From contig CAXRGH010000259.1 in NCBI GenBank assembly GCA_964230195.1, positions 1 through 5,840 on the forward strand: 5,840 bases of DNA, given 5' to 3'. The translations under genes and the position numbers were made by a program. The notes under the pieces are model-generated. The model saw only the letters and a list, made by a program, of their open reading frames with translations. It ran no database searches and was not told the origin of the DNA. This DNA comes from CAXRGH01 sp964230195 (GTDB lineage Bacteria > Pseudomonadota > Gammaproteobacteria > Enterobacterales > Alteromonadaceae). Of this stretch, positions 1 to 5,502 are shown in pieces; position 1 is the first letter of the stretch, and every line of letters begins with the position of its first letter.

Positions 1-285
1 GCTGTGACCAAAGCATTGGAAGGCGATAGCGTTGCTCTACGGCTGTGTATGGAGCGTATCGCACCTGCCCCTAAGGATCAGCCAGTTTCATTGAGCTTAC
101 CAACGATGAATAACGCCCTAGACGCGTCAGAAGCCGCAGGAAGCGTGTTAACTGCAGTCAGTGCAGGTTATTTGACACCGATCGAAGCAACGCGTGTCAT
201 GGGCCTTATAAACAGTTACAGGCGAACGCTTGAACTGACAGAGATAGAACAACGCCTGCAAGCATTGGAACATCGTGATGCGTAA
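1..285 (+). CDS. DUF5681-type protein, C-terminal part (5' truncated)
   Basis: The frame is open from the first base, so the gene starts left of the window; the GTG at 4 is only an internal codon. The 94 visible residues match the C-terminal half of DUF5681 proteins as I remember them. They begin with a 'GDSVALRLCMERIAPAPKDQ' stretch (small-residue helix, then Arg-rich 'ERI.P..KD.P'), followed by 'VSLSLP', an Ala/Ser-rich helix, 'LTPIEATRVMGLI', and a final helix 'ELTEIEQRLQALE'. The family's usual Gly/Pro/Arg-rich start would lie upstream. Its function is unknown. It is mostly seen in alphaproteobacteria, often near phage or transposon genes, which suggests but does not prove a DNA-packaging or mobile-element role. 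It is followed by a small ORF overlapping its stop, so the two are probably cotranscribed. The family assignment is from memory of the pattern. Confidence 0.75.
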   Translation, partial: AVTKALEGDSVALRLCMERIAPAPKDQPVSLSLPTMNNALDASEAAGSVLTAVSAGYLTPIEATRVMGLINSYRRTLELTEIEQRLQALEHRDA

Positions 286-391
286 CATCAAAGCGAGATT
301 GAACCGTTTAGAAGTCAAGAACCCAACCAAAAAGCGGATTGTACGGATTTACTGGGCTGATGGTACGTTCATTGGCGAAATGCGCTACTGA
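278..391 (+). CDS. 37-residue small protein overlapping the DUF5681-type gene
   Basis: The ORF starts at the ATG inside ATGCGTAA, overlapping the upstream stop codon by 8 bases, an arrangement typical of translational coupling. It encodes 37 residues: an N-terminal amphipathic basic helix (MRNIKARLNRLE), then a Lys/Arg-rich turn and a likely two-strand hairpin (RIVRIYWADGTFIGE) ending in MRY. Short proteins of the form 'RLxRLE... VxxxxxDG' are, as I recall, common just after DUF5681-type genes, which supports it as a real gene although it is very short. The function is unknown. The ribosome binding site would lie inside the upstream gene (AAGCATTGGAA, about ten bases before the start, is weak), so translation may depend on ribosomes finishing the preceding gene. 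Confidence 0.5.
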   Translation: MRNIKARLNRLEVKNPTKKRIVRIYWADGTFIGEMRY

Positions 392-521
392 GATGAAACT
401 GTATTGGCGCATCCTGATAATAATTGAGCGAGTACCGTTACAATAAAGGTGGATATAAGGGTGGATACACAACCACTTTCTCCATTAACATACTGATTTG
501 CTTGCAATTTTTTGTAGTAAT
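392..521. other. Gene-free spacer with a short direct repeat
   Basis: No ORF of note lies here. The stretch is AT-rich and contains the direct repeat GGTGGATA at 448-455 and 460-467 (12-base period). A T-run at 508-513 follows TTGC-TT-GCAA, but that hairpin would have a two-base loop, so it is not called a terminator. The repeat lies about 55-75 bases from the tRNA-Leu fragment, where arm-type binding sites of a tyrosine recombinase could sit; this is only a positional suggestion. Confidence 0.4.
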
Positions 522-554
522 TGGTGCGGGTGGAGGGACTTGAACCCCCACGCC
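522..554 (-). other. tRNA-Leu 3'-end fragment with CCA; probable attachment-site scar
   Basis: Read on the minus strand, the 33 bases give the end of a leucine tRNA: GGCGT (3' side of the long variable arm), T-stem GGGGG (549-545), T-loop TTCAAGT (544-538), T-stem CCCTC (537-533), 3' acceptor strand CACCCGC (532-526), discriminator A (525) and encoded CCA (524-522). The T-stem closes with one G-U pair. The bases further upstream on that strand do not form an anticodon arm, D-arm or matching 5' acceptor strand, so this is not a working tRNA. Tyrosine recombinases commonly integrate into the 3' end of tRNA genes and leave such a copy at the far end of the element. Alternatives are the end of an old tRNA pseudogene or the tRNA-like end of a longer RNA. 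The leucine identity rests on the GGCGTGGGGGTTCAAGTCCC block and the long variable arm it implies. Confidence 0.7.
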
Positions 555-870
555 AGCCTCAAGATGGCACCATATCTATTCCTGCGTGTAGCTTACACGG
601 CTATATCTGCCAGTCAACATTCGAAGCTTACCAATGGCAGTATGCCAATGTGTGACAAGATGTGTCCAAGATGATGGGACGACAAAGAGGGAAAGTCTGT
701 GCAATATCTGCTAAATCCGTTCCGTAGGCTAATGCTGCAAATCATATGCAACCCCGCATGGGCCACCCACGCCCTCTCCGATGTAGATAATCAGCCTCTG
801 CCAAAGAACAGACTCACAGGTCTGTAAACCACATTCACGCCAAATACTTGGCGAGCTGTAAACAAAAACG
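555..870 (-). other. Hairpin-rich gene-free region, possible structured RNA
   Basis: No supportable protein gene lies in these 316 bases on either strand. They hold several strong inverted repeats: CGTGTA/TACACG (585-599, 3-base loop); CAATGGCA/TGCCAATG with one mismatch (632-650); CTGCCA/TGGCAG (607-612 and 635-640, an alternative pairing with the previous one); GCATGGG/CCCACGC (756-772); ACAGAC/GTCTGT (808-825); and CGCCAA/TTGGCG (838-853, 4-base loop). The 756-772 hairpin is strand-informative: on the minus strand it is seven pairs including one G-U, while on the plus strand that position would be an A-C mismatch. With the tRNA-like end at 522-554, a minus-strand RNA of about 250-350 bases is conceivable. 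I could not match it to tmRNA, 6S, RNase P or any other known RNA, and no minus-strand promoter is obvious. Confidence 0.3.
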
Positions 871-910
871 TCTGAGTAATGTATTATCACTTCTACTTCA
901 GGTCACTTTA

Positions 911-919
911 TGTTATACT
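911..919 (+). promoter_or_regulatory. Extended -10 promoter for the polymerase gene
   Basis: TGTTATACT reads as a TGn extension plus the -10 hexamer TATACT, close to the TATAAT consensus. No good -35 lies 16-18 bases upstream (around 890-897), which is usual for extended -10 promoters. The predicted start near 925-927 leaves a leader of about 55 bases before the ATG at 981. Confidence 0.5.
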
Positions 920-926
920 TAAAGTA
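916..926. promoter_or_regulatory. Palindrome overlapping the -10, possible operator
   Basis: TACTT-A-AAGTA is a perfect 11-base inverted repeat covering the second half of the -10 and the expected transcription start. A repressor bound here would block the promoter. No repressor gene is present in the window, though the winged-helix N-terminus of the downstream protein could act on its own promoter. An AT-rich palindrome this short can arise by chance. Confidence 0.25.
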
Positions 927-965
927 CAATCTATCTCTACTATCTCATTGATAATAAATATAAAT

Positions 966-973
966 AAGGAGGA
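966..973 (+). promoter_or_regulatory. Strong ribosome binding site for the polymerase gene
   Basis: AAGGAGGA lies seven bases before the ATG at 981. It is a near-perfect anti-16S match at ideal spacing and fixes the start codon with good confidence. Confidence 0.85.
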
Positions 974-980
974 ATAGAGA

Positions 981-2471
981 ATGAAAAGTGAGAACCTTGC
1001 AGACTTCGAAAGATACCTGAACGCAAGACCGTTAGACGTACATACTTGGTCTGATCATCCAGAAGTGAACGTCTTCGTGAATGAGATTTATTTCCAACTC
1101 TCATCAATCCAAGGCAATGAACGGATCAACAAGAAATTGCTGAAGGTAGTCTTACTGGACCTGTACGTGGCATGGTGTACCGATCCTGAGTTGATGATCA
1201 TGTTCAGCAGGGACAACAATGCCTACAAGGCCAAGTCACGATACAACGAAATCCACATCGGAAAGAAAGTGATCGGTGTTGTTGATAACCTAGTCAACGA
1301 AGGCATCATTGAGGAGAAACGTGGCTTTAATAACAAGATACGAGGAATTGGTTTTCAATCACGTTTATGGGCCACCCCTTCACTTAAAGAGAAATTCAAG
1401 TCAGCCAGATTTCATCAATTCCAATTCTGTGATCATGAAGGTCGAGAAAGTATCTTGCTACGTGATGAGAATAAAGAAGACATTGAAGGGTACACCGACA
1501 ACGCCGTGACCAAGTACTCAAGGTCTCTACTTACGGACTACAATACCCTCCTAGCCAAAACACATATCGATATCTTTGATCTGGATCAGCCAGTCATTGA
1601 GATCGGCTCAGGTTCAAAGAGAATGAGGTTGGCAATCAACCAACAGGATAAGTTTGTCAGACGAATCTTCAACAACTCAAGATGGGATCAAGGCGGTAGG
1701 TTTTACGGTGGTTGGTGGCAAAGATGTCCAAAGGTCTATCGAGAAAAGATTGTATTTGATGGCGTTGCGACTGCTGAAATTGATTTCTCCGGTATTCACA
1801 TCGTCATTCTTTACGCCCAAGAAGGCACCAACTATTGGGCAGAGGTGAACGAAGATCCCTATTCCATTCATGGTATAAACGACATTGATCCAGAAATCGA
1901 TTTGAGAGCTGCAGCCAAGCTTTTGTTGCTCACTGCCCTTAATGCCAAAACTCCAGAGAAAGCATATGGTGCATTCAGACAGCAAGCTGAGGCAGGATCG
2001 CCTGTAAAACGGCTAACCAACGAGCAGCTGAATTCCATGCTGAACCAATTAAAATGGAAACATGAGCCGATTGCGCACAAGATTGCGTCTGGAGCTGGAA
2101 TTGAGCTGATGTATGTGGATAGCCAAATCACGGAACGGCTCATTGAAAGATTCACTCGTCACTACCAGTGCCCAATTCTAACGATCCACGACAGCTATAT
2201 CGTCCCATTTGGATATGATCGGATCTTGCACAGAGAAATGCAGGCTGCGTTTGAAGCAATCACAGGTGTCTCTCAGCCAGTGGTGGAGCACACGACTGAG
2301 TATTACGATGTGTTGGAGGATGAGCCAGATCCACGGCTGGCCAACTCAATGAGTGATTATCCTGATTGGACGCCAAGCAAGAGGCATTTGAAAGATTACG
2401 AGAGCTTCAAGATCTACAAAGACAAGCCAGACCGAGAGCTATGGGTGCCCCATTGGACGATGGTGTGCTAA
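981..2471 (+). CDS. Winged-helix/palm-domain polymerase of the T7 RNAP-Pol I superfamily
   Basis: This 496-residue protein is not annotated under any name I know, but it carries the full motif set of single-subunit polymerases. Residues about 45-140 look like a replication-initiator-type winged helix (KVIGVVDNLVNEGIIEE, then SRLWATPSL). 'GGRFYGG' (238-244) recalls the GRVY element before the active site. Motif A is 'AEIDFSGIHIVILYA' (265-279, metal-binding D268). Motif B is R309-x3-K313 with T318, followed by 'KAYGAF'. Motif C is 'IHDSYIVP' (402-409, D404), very like T7 RNA polymerase IHDSFGTIP. The motif-B position of T7 Tyr639/Pol I Tyr766 is Asn321. At 496 residues it is far shorter than T7 RNAP (883), and no exonuclease domain is seen. 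Likely activity is template-directed nucleotide addition; whether the product is RNA, DNA or a primer is open. The inferred role is replication or priming of a mobile element. It has its own promoter and stands alone. Confidence 0.7.
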   Translation: MKSENLADFERYLNARPLDVHTWSDHPEVNVFVNEIYFQLSSIQGNERINKKLLKVVLLDLYVAWCTDPELMIMFSRDNNAYKAKSRYNEIHIGKKVIGVVDNLVNEGIIEEKRGFNNKIRGIGFQSRLWATPSLKEKFKSARFHQFQFCDHEGRESILLRDENKEDIEGYTDNAVTKYSRSLLTDYNTLLAKTHIDIFDLDQPVIEIGSGSKRMRLAINQQDKFVRRIFNNSRWDQGGRFYGGWWQRCPKVYREKIVFDGVATAEIDFSGIHIVILYAQEGTNYWAEVNEDPYSIHGINDIDPEIDLRAAAKLLLLTALNAKTPEKAYGAFRQQAEAGSPVKRLTNEQLNSMLNQLKWKHEPIAHKIASGAGIELMYVDSQITERLIERFTRHYQCPILTIHDSYIVPFGYDRILHREMQAAFEAITGVSQPVVEHTTEYYDVLEDEPDPRLANSMSDYPDWTPSKRHLKDYESFKIYKDKPDRELWVPHWTMVC

Positions 2472-2581
2472 GTTAAATCGACCATTTCATACATGACGTC
2501 CGCCAGGCATTGATTTTGCTACCAATATTTTAGAAATAATAGACTTTCAAAAAACCAAGCAGTACGCTTTAAATCTAAAGT
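2472..2581. other. Convergent intergenic gap
   Basis: This AT-rich gap lies between the ends of the polymerase gene and the minus-strand membrane protein gene. CTTTA-AATC-TAAAG (2567-2580) is a weak hairpin beside the minus-strand stop. It has no GC in the stem beyond its closing pair and no clear T-run, so no terminator is called. Confidence 0.4.
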
Positions 2582-3865
2582 TTATGACAAAATATCCGTA
2601 AAAAAGTCATCATCTCCTTCATCTAGATCTGCGATTGTTTCTGTATCAAGCGAGTCTTCAGGATCGAATTCGGTTGAATCAACGCATTCATCATCGCCTT
2701 GCTCCGTTTGTGGAGCATTATCATCCATCAAATCTGCTAACCCAACATCAGTATATTCGGTCTCAACCGACTGAATATCGCTATAGTCAGCACCCTCTGT
2801 ATAATCAAAAGCGGTTTGATACGAACTAACGTCAAGATTATCTAACCCACCAAGGTTTTCAATTTCAGCGTTAAAGTCTGCTAATGCCTGATCCAACCGA
2901 TATTGATTTATTGCTCCCGTGACCAAGTTAGCTGCAATCATACCAGTAAATACACCAAGTGCAGTTCTCATTACTGTATTCTCGTTAGCAGCTTGTTTTA
3001 AATTGTGTGCAAAACCGCCAGGTTTGTTTTTGATATTGTTTAACATGTTCATTGCTTCAACATTACCGCTGCGTCGGATGTAAGACTCAGTCAAGTCCTG
3101 CTTTGAAAACTCAGATTGCATATTGAGGTTCTGCTTTATTTTATCCACAATATTTTTTAATTTGTTATTATTCGCAGGATCACTTTTCGCAATCATTGCA
3201 TCAACAAAAATAACAATCCTTTCTTTTTCTAGAATTGCGTTTATTTCGCTGACTTGATGTATAATTGGTGAGATCTTCAACTTATAAATTGCTTCGGATT
3301 TCTCATGAGCAGATGTTAGAAGTTCTAGGTTTGATGCTAAACTTTCGAGTGATGTTTTTTTATCGAATATAAATTCGTCATGCTCGACGATTAACGTTGC
3401 CTCTTCTATTTGTTTTTCTATGGTTCTACCCTCTGCGGTCAAGCAAACCGCAAGCAATTCAGGTGCTATCTTTTGGTAAAGTTGAGAGCCCAACCTACTG
3501 CGTGCAACATCTGGTTGGCGTAAAGTATTCGTTTTATCTGCACTTTTTGTATTATAATTTTCCGTAAATATTCTTGGTGCCGAGTTTGATGTTGGTTTTA
3601 CGCTCGGTGTTTTATCTCTTAATCCGTGATCCCTTTTCGCCAGTAGTGGTTTCTTAGATTGGGCGTCGATATTATCAACTTCGTTCTCAACTGAGCTGGG
3701 TGAGCTTTTTTCTGAAGGCTTACCTAATACCAATAACAGTAAGGCAGCTAATAACGGAGAAATTATCAAAGCAACAATGCCCCAAGTCACCCCATTTCTA
3801 CCCAGTTTGTTTGCCCAAAGCCCACAAATTAACGCTAAAAAAATAAAAAAGAAAAGGAATTCCAT
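2582..3865 (-). CDS. Membrane-anchored protein with helical middle and acidic tail
   Basis: Not recognised as a named family; 427 residues. Visible parts in order: hydrophobic helix 2-18; turn 'NKLGRNGVTWG'; second hydrophobic helix 28-48, the pair resembling the short 'GRNGxxWxxxxLIISPLLA' membrane hairpins seen on many bacterial proteins; a polar, Lys/Ser-rich linker to about 120; a helical, probably coiled-coil region about 130-290; a third hydrophobic, Gly/Ala-rich segment 'TALGVFTGMIAANLVTGAI' (301-319); then a tail (331-427) with no Lys, Arg or His and about one third Asp/Glu, ending DDDFFTDILS. The helical part probably faces the cytoplasm. The start is supported by GAGGT eight bases before the ATG. 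It is divergent from the small membrane gene at 4082. Possible roles include a membrane effector or scaffold; the acidic tail could mimic nucleic acid or bind a basic partner. These roles are guesses. Confidence 0.7.
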   Translation of the reverse strand: MEFLFFFIFLALICGLWANKLGRNGVTWGIVALIISPLLAALLLLVLGKPSEKSSPSSVENEVDNIDAQSKKPLLAKRDHGLRDKTPSVKPTSNSAPRIFTENYNTKSADKTNTLRQPDVARSRLGSQLYQKIAPELLAVCLTAEGRTIEKQIEEATLIVEHDEFIFDKKTSLESLASNLELLTSAHEKSEAIYKLKISPIIHQVSEINAILEKERIVIFVDAMIAKSDPANNNKLKNIVDKIKQNLNMQSEFSKQDLTESYIRRSGNVEAMNMLNNIKNKPGGFAHNLKQAANENTVMRTALGVFTGMIAANLVTGAINQYRLDQALADFNAEIENLGGLDNLDVSSYQTAFDYTEGADYSDIQSVETEYTDVGLADLMDDNAPQTEQGDDECVDSTEFDPEDSLDTETIADLDEGDDDFFTDILS

Positions 3866-4081
3866 AATTTATTACCTCGTTGTTAAATGTAATGGAGAGA
3901 CATCAACGTTTCGCAGAAAATTGTGTTCACATACCAAAACATTTTTTTGTATGACTACAAACATACAGCTAAATGCGATCGCCAAGCCATTCTGTATCAT
4001 ATTGAGATAACTTTACTGTTTTAGCAACTTATTTAGGTTACATTATTTTAGAGTTTGATTTCAAAATGGATAAAATTTTTT
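3866..4081. promoter_or_regulatory. Shared divergent control region
   Basis: These 216 AT-rich bases separate two membrane-protein genes pointing away from each other, so both promoters should lie here. I see no hexamer pair good enough to mark on either strand. TTGAGA at 4002-4007 is a possible plus-strand -35, but no good -10 lies at the right distance. The palindrome GCGATCGC occurs at 3975-3982. Confidence 0.4.
3874..3878 (-). promoter_or_regulatory. Ribosome binding site for the 427-residue membrane protein
   Basis: On the minus strand GAGGT precedes the ATG (3865-3863) by eight bases. It selects this start over later in-frame methionines. Confidence 0.65.
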
Positions 4082-4552
4082 ATGTTACGCAATTCCATAA
4101 TTTTGATTTGGCTGTGTGGAACACTTGTCATCTCAACTATCGGAGTTGGAGTGTGGGCACTTCAACAAAGTCTACTTGTCGCAAGTCTGACTGCTGATCT
4201 AGCTAGTTCCGTTACAGAATTAGCTTCAACAAAGGCAGCGCATAAGAAGGCGCTTTCGGAACAAAAAGCAAAACTAAAAGCAAAGGCTCGACTTCGTCGT
4301 GCGATAGTTGCCGTACCAATTGTAGGTGCTGGACTAATACTTTATTTAGAAGAACAAGATTTTCAGGAATGGTTAGATGAAAATCCAGATGGAGATCGTG
4401 CCCAATACGCATGCGAGGTCGCCGCACATTCGGCTGAAATACTAGATGTTGTTGTTGCGGATACTGTCGAAGCAGCTCAAAGCTTACCAAAATCAGTTCG
4501 ACCTAATGCTGAAACAGTCAGAGCCTGGGTACAAATCCCAAAGTGCTCATGA
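4082..4552 (+). CDS. Small membrane protein with two hydrophobic segments
   Basis: Not recognised; 156 residues from the ATG at 4082. Visible parts: a transmembrane helix at about 5-27 (IILIWLCGTLVISTIGVGVW); a helical stretch 28-73 that becomes Lys/Arg-rich (KKALSEQKAKLKAKARLRR); a second hydrophobic segment 74-89 (AIVAVPIVGAGLILYL); then a soluble acidic part starting 'EEQDFQEWLDENPDGDRAQY' and ending with a Cys three residues from the end. The frame is open to a TTG at 4055, which would add nine residues before the membrane helix. Neither start has a convincing ribosome binding site: GGA at 4068-4070 lies 11 bases before the ATG, and GAG at 4051 is too close to the TTG. The gene is divergent from the 427-residue membrane protein, which has a similar plan, so the two may work together. 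Function is unknown. Confidence 0.6.
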   Translation: MLRNSIILIWLCGTLVISTIGVGVWALQQSLLVASLTADLASSVTELASTKAAHKKALSEQKAKLKAKARLRRAIVAVPIVGAGLILYLEEQDFQEWLDENPDGDRAQYACEVAAHSAEILDVVVADTVEAAQSLPKSVRPNAETVRAWVQIPKCS

Positions 4553-4700
4553 GCAACTCAACGAAACTCTATTTGTTGATTTAAATTCTTATTCTTGATC
4601 GAGAGATCGGATTGGTTTCCACCCTGCGCTACGATATAAGGAAAAGGGTAATAATTGATGTAGTTGTATCTTTCGTTAGGGGTAAATTGTGCCAACTGTT

Positions 4701-5330
4701 TTAGAAGGTACTTGTCCAACCGATTGTCCAACCTGAAACTTTTGTTGTCGCACCTGCCTCAGAGATACTGTTAGAACTATAACCGATGGATAAAGCCCCG
4801 GCTTCAGAAACTTCGTAAGTGAGACTGACGGCAAATGTTGGATCAATATTAATATCCAAATTGGCATTCAATCCCGCTGATAAACTCATTGCACTATTCA
4901 AACGACTATTAACGTGAAGCAATGCTGACGAATATTCATCAGTACCAGTAACTACGAAATCAGGGATATCTTTATTTCTTGCTAAACCTTCAACTGATGT
5001 TCGCCCCAAACCTACAATAACACTGACGCCATTAATATCGGAGAGATTGTTCACTAATTCATAGCCTACGCCAAATGTTGTTGAGGTTAGCTCCCAATCC
5101 GCATTCGCAACATCACCCTTCATGGATGAATAGCTACCAAGAAACCCAATTCCGTTATCAAATGTATGCGTAAATTCCCCACTAAAGCCTGTTCCAGTTC
5201 CAGTGTATTCAGAACCGCCTGTAGACAAAGATACATCAAGATTGTGATAATTTAGCGAAAAATTGCTATCAGAATGTGCCGATGACGCTGAAAAGACTAA
5301 GATATACAATGGTGCGTACTTCGCATTCAT
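4701..5330 (-). CDS. Outer-membrane beta-barrel protein
   Basis: A 209-residue protein with a Sec signal peptide (Lys4, hydrophobic core APLYILVFSASSA, likely cleavage after SSA18 or AHS20). The rest is alternating polar/hydrophobic strands with Gly, Ser, Thr and aromatic residues, for example GTGTGFSGEFTHTF, GIGFLGSYSS, TTFGVGYEL, SVIVGLGR, MSLSAGLNANLDI, FAVSLTYEV, ALSIGYSSNS. It ends 'GWTIGWTSTF'; the final Phe after alternating residues is the usual signal for insertion by the BAM machinery. Strand count and size suggest a small barrel of about 8-10 strands, like OmpX/Opa/OmpW-type proteins, but I cannot assign a family or substrate. The ATG at 5330 is preferred because it begins the signal peptide; a GTG at 5381 would put 17 polar residues in front of it. 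AGGCGA seven bases upstream is a weak ribosome binding site. CCTTG/CAAGG arms (5381-5399) lie in its leader. Confidence 0.75.
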   Translation of the reverse strand: MNAKYAPLYILVFSASSAHSDSNFSLNYHNLDVSLSTGGSEYTGTGTGFSGEFTHTFDNGIGFLGSYSSMKGDVANADWELTSTTFGVGYELVNNLSDINGVSVIVGLGRTSVEGLARNKDIPDFVVTGTDEYSSALLHVNSRLNSAMSLSAGLNANLDINIDPTFAVSLTYEVSEAGALSIGYSSNSISEAGATTKVSGWTIGWTSTF

Positions 5331-5502
5331 AGCGTGGTCGCCTGCGTTTAGCCTTACTTGCGCTTTAGAGCCTAGTCTCACCTTGAAACTAAAACAAGGA
5401 TATTTGTTATAGTTTTAGCGTAATTAACAAAATGTTTTTGGAGGATGGCTAATACAAATGTTCAATTCTTTTTGGGTCAACATCCATAATTCATGCTTTA
5501 GC

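Noticed and set aside
495..515. Rho-independent terminator (TTGC-TT-GCAA followed by T6)
   Set aside because: The hairpin has only four pairs and an impossible two-base loop.
522..600. Intact tRNA-Leu gene
   Set aside because: No anticodon arm, D-arm or adjacent 5' acceptor strand can be built beyond the variable-arm end.
522..870. Complete tmRNA (ssrA) gene, one-piece or permuted, on the minus strand
   Set aside because: The CCA end and T-arm fit, but there is no recognisable TTCGAC-type 5' domain, no convincing tag reading frame, and no coding piece beyond the CCA as needed for the permuted form.
1677..2155. Two minus-strand frames of 95-102 residues inside the polymerase gene
   Set aside because: They lie wholly opposite the polymerase motifs, lack ribosome binding sites and have no recognisable composition; they are shadows.
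4212..4490. 92-residue minus-strand frame opposite the small membrane protein
   Set aside because: Composition is that of an antisense shadow (His/Leu/Gln-rich) and it has no start signal.
4558..4590. Terminator after the small membrane protein (TCAAC/GTTGA, T-rich tail)
   Set aside because: A five-pair AT-rich stem with a 12-base loop and a broken T-run is too weak to call.
5331..5381. Longer outer-membrane protein starting at the GTG at 5381
   Set aside because: The added 17 residues are polar and would precede a clear signal peptide; the internal ATG gives a proper secretion signal.
5406..5430. Promoter for the outer-membrane protein (TTGTTA and TATAAC, minus strand)
   Set aside because: The spacing between the hexamers is 13 bases, too short for a normal sigma-70 promoter.
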